Source of the DNA: an uncultured Gammaproteobacteria bacterium
GTDB lineage: Bacteria; Pseudomonadota; Gammaproteobacteria; Pseudomonadales; Porticoccaceae
Assembly: GCA_913058345.1 (NCBI GenBank)
Contig: CAJXQR010000003.1
Span: forward strand, 1 to 64,000
Direction of reading: 5' to 3'
Length of the DNA: 64,000 nt
Each line of letters opens with the position of its first letter. Position 1 is the first letter of the stretch. The position numbers were made by a program, and so were the translations under genes. Shown here piece by piece: positions 9,522-18,583 of this stretch. Below the pieces are notes generated by a model. The model was not told the DNA's origin. It did not search any database and saw nothing but the letters and a program-made list of their open reading frames with translations.

Positions 9522-11474
9522 TTAAGAAAAGTCTTCCGGTTTGGGTGCTCGGGGTTGGCGAGACGCTTTTTTGTCACCACGTTTCTTAGCGGCGCCTTCA
9601 ATTTTAGGGCGTTTTTTATTGGTGCGTTTTAGCTCTAGTTTATTGCGGCCTTTATCACCCAGGCCACTCACCTGTTCGATTTTCATCGCTTGCTGACGCA
9701 CTCGAACGCGCTTGAGATGTTGGAAAATTTCTTTCGGCATTCCCTCAGGTAGATCGACCGTACTGTGTTCGTCCTGCATATCGATATGGCCAATATATTC
9801 ACTCTCAATACCGGCTTCGTTAACCATGGCGCCGACGATATCACCGGGCGAGGCTCCGTGGTTATTACCGACTTCAATGCGATAACGCACCAGTTCAACA
9901 TCGGGATGTTGGCGCAGTCTGGATATCGGTTTGTCATTGCTGCTGCTTTTGGGGTTCGGCTTGCGCGGCGCTTTGTCGCGGCGCGGTGTCTCCTGGTGGC
10001 TGGTCGAGTGATCGCGTTGGGGACGTTTGTTTTTTTCCGTGTTTTTTAAGCGCCCCTTATGTTTTTCTGCCGGCGCAGCGATGGCTTTCATCGAGGGGTA
10101 CAGAGGGGTTTTTTGTTGGGCTTGCCAAGCGAGAGCAGCCGCGATATCGCCCATGTCGAGTTCGTTCTCATGGGCGATTTTTTCCAATAAATCACGGAAG
10201 GTACTGAGATCCTGCTTTTGCAGGGTTTCGAGTACCTTGTCCTGAAAGCGCTGAATACGCTGTCCGCTGATCTCTTCGCCGCTGGGTATATCCATGGCTG
10301 CCAATGGCTGGCGCGTTGTTTTTTCAATGGAGCGCAGTAGGCGGCGCTCTTTTGGTGCGACAAACAAGATCGCCTTGCCTTCACGCCCGGCGCGCCCGGT
10401 GCGACCAATGCGGTGCACGTAGGATTCATTGTCATTCGGTATGTCGTAGTTAATGACGTGACTAATGCGCTCAACGTCGAGGCCTCGCGCGGCAACATCG
10501 GTGGCGACGATAATATCCAGTCGGCCCTTTTTCAACTTATTGATCGTTTGTTCGCGCAGTGTCTGGTTGAGATCGCCATTTAAAGCCGAGGCGGCAAAGC
10601 CCCTTGCCTGCAGACGCTCGGCGAGGTCCACGGTTAATGATTTGGTGCGTACAAAAATGATAATGCCGTCGAAGTCTTCAACTTCGAGAATACGCGTTAA
10701 GGCATCAAGCTTTTGGTGGCTGTTGACGATCAGGTATTTCTGATCAATTTTTTCAACCGTGCTGGTTTTATTGGCAATGCGCACCACCTCGGCATCACCC
10801 AGGTAAGTGTTGGCAACGCGGCGAATGGGCGGAGGCATAGTGGCAGAAAATAAGGCGCGCTGGGCCCCATCCGGGGTTTTACTGAGGATGGTTTCTATAT
10901 CGTCGATAAAACCCATGCGCAGCATTTCGTCGGCTTCGTCGAGCACAACGGCTTTCAGCTCGCTTAGATCCAGAGTGCGACGGTTAATGTGGTCGATCAA
11001 ACGACCGGGTGTGCCTACCACGACATCGGCTCCACGGCTCAAAGCCCGCAGCTGGCCACGGATATCCTGACCACCGTAGACGGGCAGCACATGGAAGCCT
11101 TTCATATAGCGAGCATAGGTTTGAAAAGCCTCTGCCACTTGTATCGCCAGCTCTCGAGTGGGCGCCAGCACCAGAATTTGTGGTTTGCGCTGGCTGGTCT
11201 TCAGCTTGCTGAGCAGGGGCAGTGCAAAAGCTGCCGTTTTGCCCGTACCAGTTTGGGCTGTACCAAGTAAATTGCCACCGCCCAGCAACAGAGGGATAGC
11301 CTGTGCCTGAATGGCCGAAGGCTGCTCGTAACCCAGCTCGTTGACTGCTTTTAGAACCGGAGCTGACAAGTTGAGAGAGGAAAACGTCACCTCTGCAGGC
11401 TTGTCGCCATTGGCAGAATTTGCGTCCCGACTGGCGGTTGCATGGGTGTCTGGCTTTTCATCGGATGCTGACAT
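9522..11474 (-). CDS. deaD: DEAD-box ATP-dependent RNA helicase DeaD/CsdA
   Basis: An ATP-dependent RNA unwinding enzyme used in ribosome assembly, mRNA decay and cold growth. The 650-residue protein has the Q motif (LSAPVLKAVNELGYEQPSAIQ region), motif I AQTGTGKT, Ia PTRELAIQ, Ib TPGR, II DEAD, III SAT and VI HRIGRTGRAGR, then a basic linker and the CsdA/DbpA-type RNA-binding domain at about residues 530-605 (RYRIEVGNNHGASPGDIVGA region), ending in a Lys/Arg-rich tail. Length and the C-terminal RNA-binding domain separate it from RhlB/RhlE/SrmB. It is monocistronic with about 190 bases upstream. Function is confident. Confidence 0.94.
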   Translation of the reverse strand: MSASDEKPDTHATASRDANSANGDKPAEVTFSSLNLSAPVLKAVNELGYEQPSAIQAQAIPLLLGGGNLLGTAQTGTGKTAAFALPLLSKLKTSQRKPQILVLAPTRELAIQVAEAFQTYARYMKGFHVLPVYGGQDIRGQLRALSRGADVVVGTPGRLIDHINRRTLDLSELKAVVLDEADEMLRMGFIDDIETILSKTPDGAQRALFSATMPPPIRRVANTYLGDAEVVRIANKTSTVEKIDQKYLIVNSHQKLDALTRILEVEDFDGIIIFVRTKSLTVDLAERLQARGFAASALNGDLNQTLREQTINKLKKGRLDIIVATDVAARGLDVERISHVINYDIPNDNESYVHRIGRTGRAGREGKAILFVAPKERRLLRSIEKTTRQPLAAMDIPSGEEISGQRIQRFQDKVLETLQKQDLSTFRDLLEKIAHENELDMGDIAAALAWQAQQKTPLYPSMKAIAAPAEKHKGRLKNTEKNKRPQRDHSTSHQETPRRDKAPRKPNPKSSSNDKPISRLRQHPDVELVRYRIEVGNNHGASPGDIVGAMVNEAGIESEYIGHIDMQDEHSTVDLPEGMPKEIFQHLKRVRVRQQAMKIEQVSGLGDKGRNKLELKRTNKKRPKIEGAAKKRGDKKASRQPRAPKPEDFS

Positions 11475-11663
11475 AGAAGTGCCTAATAATAGAAGTGCCT
11501 GATAGGAGGTGCTTGGCCTGGATAGAAGCGTCGTTGAGGCGACACTAGAAGGGGCAAACGCAAGCGCTCCCCGCAGGGGCGCGAGATTATACGCAGGTTG
11601 ACGACGTTAGTCTATGTGTTACGAACCCAGCACGATTCTAAATAGTGGCGCATTAACAGTTAG

Positions 11664-12119
11664 TTAACGATCTTTTACGACCTTTGTGAGCAGTCGGTCC
11701 AGCACGTTGGCAAAAGTCTGGCGATCTTTCTGATTAAAGCTGGCGGGGCCGCCGTGTACCTCACCAGTCGCACGTAACTCTTCCATCAAATTGCGCATTG
11801 TCAAACGTTGCTTGATATTGGCTTTAGTGTAGTGTTCGCCACGGGGGTTGATGCACTGCGCTCCCTTTTCGATGGCCTCTGCGGCCAGTGGAATATCAGC
11901 GGTAATCACCAGGTCGCCACTGTTGAGGTGGGCGACGATGTAATCGTCGGCGACATCAAAGCCGCCAGGCACCAGTACCGATTTAAGCCAGGGCGATTTT
12001 GGTAGGTTCAAGGGCTGATTAGCGACGAAGAGGGTCATTACCTCAGCGCGTTTGGCAGCGCGATAGAGAATGTCCTTAATCGCCCGGGGACAGGCGTCGG
12101 CATCGACCCATAATTGCAT
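11664..12119 (-). CDS. yaiI: YaiI/YqxD family protein (UPF0178, DUF188)
   Basis: A 151-residue soluble protein starting [11 protein letters not shown], the hallmark of the UPF0178 (DUF188) family. The family has a PIN-like nuclease fold with acidic residues (VDADAC at 5-10 and the ADIPLA segment near 75) that could bind metal, but no activity is established. The segment [17 protein letters not shown] near the C-terminus is also conserved. It begins four bases after the end of the upstream minus-strand membrane protein gene (12123-12527), so the two are probably co-transcribed. Family call is strong; function is unknown. Confidence 0.9.
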   Translation of the reverse strand: MQLWVDADACPRAIKDILYRAAKRAEVMTLFVANQPLNLPKSPWLKSVLVPGGFDVADDYIVAHLNSGDLVITADIPLAAEAIEKGAQCINPRGEHYTKANIKQRLTMRNLMEELRATGEVHGGPASFNQKDRQTFANVLDRLLTKVVKDR

Positions 12120-12122
12120 GTG

Positions 12123-12527
12123 TTATTTGATCCGAATTTGGAGGTTAAGAAGGTTATCCTGATCGCGAAATAAGAACAGGGTAAAACAAGCGGCAAGCAT
12201 TGGCCAGGCAGCGAAAAATAATAAGTTGGATCCCTCGAAGGGCTGACTGTATTGCGGCCAGGCTGAAAAGGTCGATACGCCGTGGAGCAAAAAGACTAGC
12301 CCGTAAGAAAACGTCCGCTTAATACCAAAAAGAAAGGCAATCAGTAGAAGTATTTCGGCACCAGCGATGAATGTCATGACTAACTCGTTCACGCCACCGA
12401 CAGAGTAAAATTTCTGGTAGACCGCGATAGCGTGTGCCGGGTTATAAAATTTATCCAGGGTCCACATCAACATGACGACAAAAATACTGATGCGCAAGCT
12501 GAATAACGCCAGGGGTAGTTTATTCAT
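12123..12527 (-). CDS. small integral membrane protein, DoxX-like
   Basis: A 134-residue protein with four hydrophobic helices (about residues 7-24, 48-65, 73-90 and 100-118). The pattern MLMWTLDKFYNPAHA followed by an E-x2-L helix resembles DoxX-like families, but the match is by pattern only. Its stop is four bases before the yaiI start, implying one transcript. A second DoxX-family protein lies just across deaD (8990-9424), so this stretch carries two four-helix proteins of the same general type. No residues point to a specific reaction. Confidence 0.75.
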   Translation of the reverse strand: MNKLPLALFSLRISIFVVMLMWTLDKFYNPAHAIAVYQKFYSVGGVNELVMTFIAGAEILLLIAFLFGIKRTFSYGLVFLLHGVSTFSAWPQYSQPFEGSNLLFFAAWPMLAACFTLFLFRDQDNLLNLQIRIK

Positions 12528-12698
12528 TGGATATTATCGCCTATGCAGATGTGTGTGATGGAAGGTCGTGTTTCTGGCTTCTTTGCGTGTCCATAAAAGG
12601 TGAATTAAGACAGCGCTTATTAAAGAAAAGGCTCGTCGTTAAAGAGCGGGTTCGTGCAACATTTTTAATGCTGCACCTTTAAACACAGTGTTGCAAAT

Positions 12699-14195
12699 TT
12701 ATAGTCGGGCCAGAGCAAAGTCGAGCATAAAGTGACAGACCACCGTTACTGTCAAAATAGCCGCGAAATTAAGCCATATCCCCGCTCGGGCCATGGTGGG
12801 GATACGGATGATTCCCGAACCAAATACAATTGCGTTGGGCGGTGTGGCGGCGGGCAGCATAAAGGCACAGCTGGCAGCCATGGTGGCGGGGATGACAAGT
12901 TTTAAAGGCTCGATACCCAGCGCAGTGGCAATAGCAGCGACAATGGGTATCAGGGCTGTGGTGGTGGCCACGTTACTCGTGAGCTCGGTAAGAAAGATCA
13001 TCAGACCGACGATCATCAAAGTCATAACCAATGGCGGCACCTCGCCGATGGCCACCAGCTGAATAGCCAGTAGTTCGGCAACCCCATTGGCGCCAATGGC
13101 ACCGGCCAGGCAAAGGCCGCCACCGAGAATGAGCAACACCCCCCAGGGGACTTTGACGGCGGTTTCCCAATCGAGTAAAAAACGTTTTTCTTTGATGTTT
13201 TCGGGAATGGCAAATAGTAGCAGGGCAGCACCGATGGCGATGCCGGCATCGCTGAGATGAGTCAGGGCGGGAAGTTTAACCAACAGGGGGCGGGCCATCC
13301 AGCCGAAGGCAGTCAGGGCAAAAATCATCAGCGTTAGCACAGAACCGCGATTCCAGGGCTCGGCACGGGTGTTGAGGTTGTAGTCACTGTCGGCACTGGT
13401 GGCGGGCAGACGAAAGATAAAACGTGTGAGTAATAACCAACAGATCGGGATAAAGACGACGACCAGCGGTACTCCGATTAACATCCACTCGGCGAAGCTG
13501 ATGGTTTGTCCCAACTCATTTTCAATGAACGAAACCGCAAACATATTGGGAGTGGTGCCGACGATAGTGCCGATACCACCGATGGAGGCCGCGTAGGCAA
13601 TACCGAGCATCAGACAGATGGCGAAGCGCTGTTTGTGGGGCGAATCGTCGCTCTCCATAGCGATCACACTGAGGGCGATGGGTAGCATAACGATGGTGGT
13701 GGCGGTGTTGGTGATCCACATGCTCATCACGGCGGCGGAGATCATAAAGCCACCCACCAAACGGCGTGGCGAGGTGCCCACTAAACGTAGGACAAATAGC
13801 GCAAAGCGTTTGTGCAAGTGCCAGCGTTCCAGTGCCAGGGCCAGCATAAAACCGCCGAGAAAAAGAAAGATCAAAGGGTGAGCGTAAGCCCCCGCCGCGT
13901 CTTTAACAGATTGCGCGCCAGTGAGAGGCAGTACCGCGAGAGGCAGCAGGGCGGTGGCGTAAATGGATATCGCCTCGGTCAACCACCACACAGCCATCCA
14001 TATCGCTAGTCCCGCGGTGACTTTGCCCGCCATGCCCAGTGTCAATGATTCGCCACTGGGCTGAATGATTTGCTCGGGCACAAGGGCAAACATTAACAGT
14101 GCCAGCAGAGGACCTCCCACCAACCCGTACCAGCGGATGTTTGAGTTGCTCGTATTGGGATCGGGCATCGAGGTTTTGGGCAGTACTTCAGACAT
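12699..14195 (-). CDS. DASS family (SLC13-type) sodium/carboxylate symporter
   Basis: A 498-residue transporter of the divalent anion:Na+ symporter family, which takes up succinate, malate, sulfate or related anions with sodium. About 11-12 membrane helices are spread over the whole length. Family marks include the SITNTATT-like motif (WITNTATTIVMLPIA near residues 160-175), the matching second motif LTSNVATTTALIPI near 390-405, and the ending MLPAATPPNAIVFGSG. Those two S/T-N-T/V-A-T repeats form the sodium and substrate sites in this family. It stands between a DoxX-like gene and an NAD-kinase-fold gene, each with its own gap. Substrate is most likely a C4-dicarboxylate, but cannot be fixed from sequence. 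Confidence 0.92.
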   Translation of the reverse strand: MSEVLPKTSMPDPNTSNSNIRWYGLVGGPLLALLMFALVPEQIIQPSGESLTLGMAGKVTAGLAIWMAVWWLTEAISIYATALLPLAVLPLTGAQSVKDAAGAYAHPLIFLFLGGFMLALALERWHLHKRFALFVLRLVGTSPRRLVGGFMISAAVMSMWITNTATTIVMLPIALSVIAMESDDSPHKQRFAICLMLGIAYAASIGGIGTIVGTTPNMFAVSFIENELGQTISFAEWMLIGVPLVVVFIPICWLLLTRFIFRLPATSADSDYNLNTRAEPWNRGSVLTLMIFALTAFGWMARPLLVKLPALTHLSDAGIAIGAALLLFAIPENIKEKRFLLDWETAVKVPWGVLLILGGGLCLAGAIGANGVAELLAIQLVAIGEVPPLVMTLMIVGLMIFLTELTSNVATTTALIPIVAAIATALGIEPLKLVIPATMAASCAFMLPAATPPNAIVFGSGIIRIPTMARAGIWLNFAAILTVTVVCHFMLDFALARL

Positions 14196-14318
14196 GGAGC
14201 AGCTCTATGGCGGTTATTATTAGTGGGGTATTGATGAAAGAAAATGTGTCGGATAGAGCCCGCTAGTCGGGCTCTATAACTAGTCGGGTTCTACGACTTA
14301 CTTAGCCGGGCTCTATCA

Positions 14319-15395
14319 TTAATCAGGCTCTGCGAAGTGTGCCAGTGAGTTGGCACAGCCGCAGCACTCCCCGGCAATGGCACCGTCGAAAGGATCAACC
14401 CAGGGGGGGAGGTCGACCATCAGTTGACGTTCAGCCGCTAACTGCAGGGTGCGTTGTGGGTTGATTACCCAGGGCCCATTGCGTTCAACCGTAATGCTGA
14501 CAGTCTCGCCGGCGGCAAGTTTGCGCTCGCGGTCGCCATCGTAGGCGAGGATGCCGGGACCTTGTAGTGTTGTCGTCTGGTTCAGTGGTAAACGATCGGC
14601 GCTGAGAACATGGGCCGAGCGAAACAGACCGGGTGACACTGGGGCACGCAGTAAGCGGCCGCCATCGTGGTGGCCGCAAAAGTCGACCCGCACACCAAAG
14701 TCATCAGCGGCACTGGCGGGGCAAAGCAGACCTCCAAGGGGTGACATGCCCACGGCATCGGGCTCGGCACGGGTCAGCACCAGGGTTTTCATAAATTCCG
14801 GCTCAAAGGGGCCTAGATTGCCAATTCTATCGCCCTGTAAAAAGATCGCATCGACCAGGGCGATATCCTTTTCTCCATTTTCAAACGTGGCCGTAATGAT
14901 TTTGGCCCGCTGGCTCGTTTCATCTTTCGATAACTGGCCGCTGGCCACTAGCCCGGCGGCCATGCCGGCGATAGTGGGTTCTATCCATAGGGGGAACACA
15001 TTATTGGTGCCGGTCGACAGGGGCATCATCACCACGTCTTGCCAAATTTGAGTGACGATACGGCTGGTGCCATCGCCGCCCATCACTATAACGACGTCGC
15101 AGCCGCGGGCCTTCATGTCACGCACAGACTGGCGTGTATCTTCCGCGGAGTGGGTGATGGGGTTTCTAATCTCTTCAACCTCGGCACCGATGTTCATATT
15201 TTCCAGAGCACCGAGCACCAGCCTACGGGGGTCATAGGGTGCCAGTATGCGGGTACAGCCGGTGGCCACAGCACCGACCACAATACGACTGATCTGGTTG
15301 CGTTTACTTTCGTGGCTGACAGATTCAGCACGAGCCGTGAGTCGACGGCTGTCACGGCCCGACATGGGGTTGGCGATAATTCCTAGAGAACCCAT
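14319..15395 (-). CDS. ATP-NAD kinase-fold protein (AcoX-like)
   Basis: A 358-residue protein with the NAD/diacylglycerol-kinase nucleotide signature GGDGTSR near residue 110, an N-terminal GIIANPMSGRDSRRL typical of the AcoX/ATP-NAD kinase-like group, and STGTNNVFP shortly after the GGDGT loop. It lacks the length and order of the housekeeping NAD kinase NadK and is closer to the AcoX group, usually beside acetoin or other catabolic dehydrogenases. No such dehydrogenase is adjacent here; the neighbours are a DASS transporter and, divergently, a VOC protein. Kinase of a small metabolite is likely; the substrate is open. A Cys-rich C-terminus (GECCGCA) is unusual. Confidence 0.8.
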   Translation of the reverse strand: MGSLGIIANPMSGRDSRRLTARAESVSHESKRNQISRIVVGAVATGCTRILAPYDPRRLVLGALENMNIGAEVEEIRNPITHSAEDTRQSVRDMKARGCDVVIVMGGDGTSRIVTQIWQDVVMMPLSTGTNNVFPLWIEPTIAGMAAGLVASGQLSKDETSQRAKIITATFENGEKDIALVDAIFLQGDRIGNLGPFEPEFMKTLVLTRAEPDAVGMSPLGGLLCPASAADDFGVRVDFCGHHDGGRLLRAPVSPGLFRSAHVLSADRLPLNQTTTLQGPGILAYDGDRERKLAAGETVSITVERNGPWVINPQRTLQLAAERQLMVDLPPWVDPFDGAIAGECCGCANSLAHFAEPD

Positions 15396-15502
15396 AGCAG
15401 CTTCCTTTGTTATTTATCAGTGTGGGATTATAGGCTACAAAGCCCTTGCGGTAATATGGTTGTAGAACCTATTCATGATGCATAAATAAAAGGACATTCA
15501 CG

Positions 15503-15907
15503 ATGATAAAAATCACCCGTTTAAACCATTCTGCCCTCGGTTGCCGTGTTGAGGTTGACGCCATGCGTCGTTTTTATGTCGACGTGCTGGGAGTGAATAC
15601 CGTCGAGCGCGATATTCCCGAGCAACTTGCCGCTTTGCTCCCAGGTTTCTGGATGCAGTTTCCCAATGGCCAGGTACACGTTATTCAGTGTGACGATTCT
15701 GACGGCGAACGCAAAGTACTGCCGGAATTCGCTGGCAAGCCGCTGGATCCTCTAGGGCCGCATACCGCTTTTTATGTGGAAGATATTGAAGCGGTAGCGA
15801 CGCACTTGAGCAACGAAGGCATTGAGTATCAGCGTATGGATCAGTTTATTTTTGCGGCGGACCCGGCGGGCAATACCGTTGAGTTCCAACAGGATCCAGC
15901 GCTGTAG
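15503..15907 (+). CDS. VOC (glyoxalase/dioxygenase superfamily) protein
   Basis: A 134-residue single-domain VOC protein, starting with IKITRLNHSALGC and ending with FFAADPAGNTVEFQQDP-type elements that supply the first His (near residue 8) and last Glu (near residue 129) of the metal site. Members include glyoxalases, fosfomycin-resistance enzymes and extradiol dioxygenase relatives; nothing in the sequence selects one. Good Shine-Dalgarno (AAGGA) precedes the ATG. It is divergent from the NAD-kinase-fold gene, with a shared 107-base promoter region. Confidence 0.85.
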   Translation: MIKITRLNHSALGCRVEVDAMRRFYVDVLGVNTVERDIPEQLAALLPGFWMQFPNGQVHVIQCDDSDGERKVLPEFAGKPLDPLGPHTAFYVEDIEAVATHLSNEGIEYQRMDQFIFAADPAGNTVEFQQDPAL

Positions 15908-16045
15908 GTTGAGTACATCTGTTGAAGCTGAACGCAAGAAGCGACTGGAGCAGTGAGTGCGGATGCCAAATCCAGTTAACTGCCAGTGACGACAGATGAT
16001 GCCGCTGTTATAGCTATCCAGCATTCAGGGGGCGAGGAATAAAAT

Positions 16046-16332
16046 ATTTCAACTAACAATAAGGAGAACGACTTCCATGATGAAATAGGGTCCCTACCCC
16101 TTGAGCAGTTTGATAAGGTGATTTGGTTTTTAAGCTGTCAAATCGACTTGTTGGGAGCATTGATGCAGACAAAGAACATATTTCAATCGAGTTCAGTAAT
16201 GGGGCTGATTCTATAGATGATTCTTTTTTGGAAGGTGGTGGTAAAAAGAGACGGCATCCAAAGATATACGATAATGACGAAATCGTTCTAAGCAATATGG
16301 AGTACTTTGTAAACCAAGCTGTGAATCATTAA
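16046..16332 (+). pseudogene. frameshifted small ORF of unknown function
   Basis: Two frames join into one plausible protein of about 95 residues. The first frame runs from an ATT at 16046 (six bases after GAGGAA) and reads STNNKENDFHDEIGSLPLEQ and onward to VIWF; the second runs from about 16129 and reads KLSNRLVGSIDADKEHISIE to VNQAVNH. They meet in a run of five T at 16127-16131; one more T would fuse them without a stop. The missing ATG (ATT in its place) and the frame break suggest decay, though a sequencing error in the T run is possible. No family recognised. Low GC like the next gene points to shared foreign origin. Confidence 0.4.
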
Positions 16333-16345
16333 AGGACATTATCAA

Positions 16346-16741
16346 ATGGTAAAATTTGGATATACAATCAATTATGTCCCTAATGTCGACATAGCCATGT
16401 CATTTTTTGAAAAAGCATTTGAAATGAAAAGACGTTTTATCACTGATGAAAATGACTATGGGGAATTGGATACTGGTGAGACAACCCTGGCCTTTGCATC
16501 CCATGAGTTAGGGTTGTCAAACTTCTCTGGTGGGTATGTGAGTTCTACGGAATCTGACAAACCATTAGGTATTGAAATAGCGCTCGTAACCGATGATGTT
16601 AGTGAAGTCCATCAGCGCGCAATACATTATGGTGCTGTTGAGCTGAAGTCACCTGAGACAAAACCGTGGGGACAGATGGTGTCTTTTATTCGTTGCCCTT
16701 CTGGCATCTTAATCGAATTATGCAGTCCGATTCAAAGCTAA
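16346..16741 (+). CDS. VOC family protein (glyoxalase/bleomycin-resistance type)
   Basis: A 131-residue VOC-fold protein: YTINYVPNVDIAMSFFEKAF at the start, GELDTGETTLAFASHE in the middle and PSGILIELCSP at the end, where the last Glu would be a metal ligand. AAGGA precedes the ATG by seven bases. GC content is clearly lower than in the first VOC gene and the sequence is not a close copy of it, so this is a separate acquisition rather than a duplication. It lies 13 bases after the broken small ORF and just before insertion-sequence debris. Function within the superfamily is open. Confidence 0.82.
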   Translation: MVKFGYTINYVPNVDIAMSFFEKAFEMKRRFITDENDYGELDTGETTLAFASHELGLSNFSGGYVSSTESDKPLGIEIALVTDDVSEVHQRAIHYGAVELKSPETKPWGQMVSFIRCPSGILIELCSPIQS

Positions 16742-16744
16742 ACC

Positions 16745-16767
16745 CAAACTCAAACTCAAACTCAAAC
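16745..16767 (+). repeat. short AAACTC hexamer repeat
   Basis: Immediately after the stop of the VOC gene the unit CAAACT/AAACTC is repeated three and a half times in tandem. It may mark slippage at the junction with the insertion-sequence debris that follows. Confidence 0.6.
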
Positions 16768-16837
16768 AACACGTTTTGAGGTAGACCGTAAGTCTGTGCG
16801 AAACCAGCACCTTTAAACCCTGCGCCTTAGGTGATAA

Positions 16838-17017
<180 letters not shown>

Positions 17018-17026
17018 CTTACCGAA

Positions 17027-17217
17027 CCTTTTTCCCGTCGCATGTGGATAATAGAGCCCGTGTTTGGGAATATCACCAGCAATAAGGGTGCTGACAAGCT
17101 GAGTTAAAGAGAGTAAAGCACGGTAACCAGTAGATGATGCTTTGTACTGTCCACAACATTGGAAAACTGTGTCGTGGCGGTGATTTTAGGCGACGACAGC
17201 GTAGAAAGAATATATAA
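17027..17217 (+). mobile_element. IS1182-family transposase C-terminal remnant
   Basis: Right after the IS3 debris the plus strand reads SRRMWIIEPVFGNITSNKGA, which matches the end of IS1182-type transposases (the Glu of EPVFGNI is catalytic), followed by a decayed stretch with stops and then LCTVHNIGKL from 17140, the usual end of that family, with TAA at 17215. At least one frame change lies between 17104 and 17134. The remaining bases up to 17390 show no gene. So two unrelated insertion sequences have left fragments side by side within 360 bases. Confidence 0.7.
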
Positions 17218-17390
17218 GGTCAAATAACCCTGAAAGATCAGCATTTAAGTGTTAATTAGCCGCGAATATTGGGCAAAGTACTGATATATGCCCTTGTATG
17301 CTTTTAAAGCGGGATCTTCATTGAGAAGGGCTTCTGCTGCAGAAAACTTTATTTCCTACAACTTGGTTATGAACAGAAGGAAGCGAAACG

Positions 17391-17885
17391 ATGCTGGTTT
17401 TAAGAAAGCCAGTAGAGGATGATCTCGACGCTATCGTTGACTGCTATAAACGAAGCACTCAAATTCATAAGCCTTGGACATACCCACCAGCTGATGTCGC
17501 AGCATATCTGGCAGAGGAGTATCGATATTTTTTGTGTCAGCGTAACGGTGGAGATAGTGTTGGTACGTTCAACCTTTCTGGCCTAGTGAGAGGACGCTTC
17601 CAATCTGGATATTTGGCGTACGAAGTATTTTCACCTCAGCAAAATAAAGGGTATATGCCCACCGGTATTAAACTGGTCTTAAATGAAGTATTTAATTGCC
17701 TTAATCTACACCGCCTTGAGGCAAATATTCAGCCAGGCAATGAATATTTGATTAAGTTGGCGAGTGGCGCAGGATTTATTAAAGAGGGTTATTCTAAAGA
17801 CTATTTTAATATCGGCGGCCATGGATGGAAGGATCACGAGCGTTGGGCAGTTGTTAATAGTCAGTGGTCTAGTACACCTTCATAA
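17391..17885 (+). CDS. GNAT family N-acetyltransferase (RimJ/RimL-like)
   Basis: A 164-residue protein with the layout of ribosomal-protein-type GNAT enzymes: LRKPVEDDLDAIVDCYKRS at the start, SGYLAYEVFSPQQNKGYMPTGIKLVLNEVF as the acetyl-CoA segment (about residues 66-100), and LHRLEANIQPGN followed by LASGAGFIKEGYSKDYF, a strong RimJ/RimL-type ending. The usual Q/RxxGxG/A loop is changed to QQNKGYMPT, so acetyl-CoA binding may be altered. AAGGAAG precedes the ATG. It lies within the decayed accessory zone and probably arrived with it. Confidence 0.85.
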   Translation: MLVLRKPVEDDLDAIVDCYKRSTQIHKPWTYPPADVAAYLAEEYRYFLCQRNGGDSVGTFNLSGLVRGRFQSGYLAYEVFSPQQNKGYMPTGIKLVLNEVFNCLNLHRLEANIQPGNEYLIKLASGAGFIKEGYSKDYFNIGGHGWKDHERWAVVNSQWSSTPS

Positions 17886-18016
17886 GGTATTGTTAAACCC
17901 CGTCTGCAAGTGGACTTGTGTTCCCCTGAATTTCTTGTGTTGTTGTTTACGCTTACGCTACAGCAGAATATTTTACTGCCTTACCGTAGGTAATAATATT
18001 TACATTCTAAAGAGCT

Positions 18017-18583
18017 ATGCGAAAAATTATAATTATAATTTTAGTTTTATTATTCTCAACTGTAGCTGAATCTCATCCTCTGGTTAACACCAAATATACT
18101 TATTATGCAGTCGCTCCAACATCGCTCCATGATATTTTAAGCAGCTTAAACAGCGCCACACCTGTTTGAGAAAATGGAGAGCCTTTTCACGCTTATACAG
18201 ATTCTTTTGTTCAGAGGGGGTTTAGATGGAAGACTAAAAACGGTTACTGCTCTATTTTCAATGTAAATGTTACTGTCGATATTACTTTTACTTTACCTAA
18301 ACTGGGTGCGGGGCCAAGCGCTGTGAAAAATATTTGGCATAACTGGTATCCTAACGTTTTACGTCATGAGAATAATCATAAAGGCCATGCAATAGCTATC
18401 GCCAAAGACATAGAAAGAGGGATAGCCAGTCTACCAAAGGAAAAAAATTGCGATTCACTTGAGAGAAACGCGAACACTTTAGGTTATCGTCTTTTGGAGA
18501 GGCTTCGCCAACTGGATAAATCCTACGATCAACGAACAAATCACGGTGAAACGGAAGGTGCCTGGGTATATACCCACCTATAA
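18017..18583 (+). pseudogene. DUF922 predicted secreted protease, interrupted by in-frame TGA
   Basis: One frame of 188 codons runs from ATG 18017 to TAA 18583 and is broken only by TGA at codon 51 (18167-18169). Before it: a signal peptide (RKIIIIILVLLFSTVAES) and KYTYYAVAPTSLHDIL; after it: EPFHAYTDSF, RWKTKNGYC, VTVDITFTLPKL and RHENNHKGHA, the HExxH-type zinc site. This order is that of DUF922 proteins, thought to be zinc-dependent proteases. The remaining part from 18323 still has an open frame but lacks the export signal. A single G-to-A change from TGG would explain the stop. Loss of function is likely; recoding to selenocysteine is unlikely as the position is not catalytic. Confidence 0.7.

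Noticed and set aside
9765-10245. Several open frames opposite deaD
   Set aside because: They are shadows of the DeaD frame with skewed composition and no family similarity.
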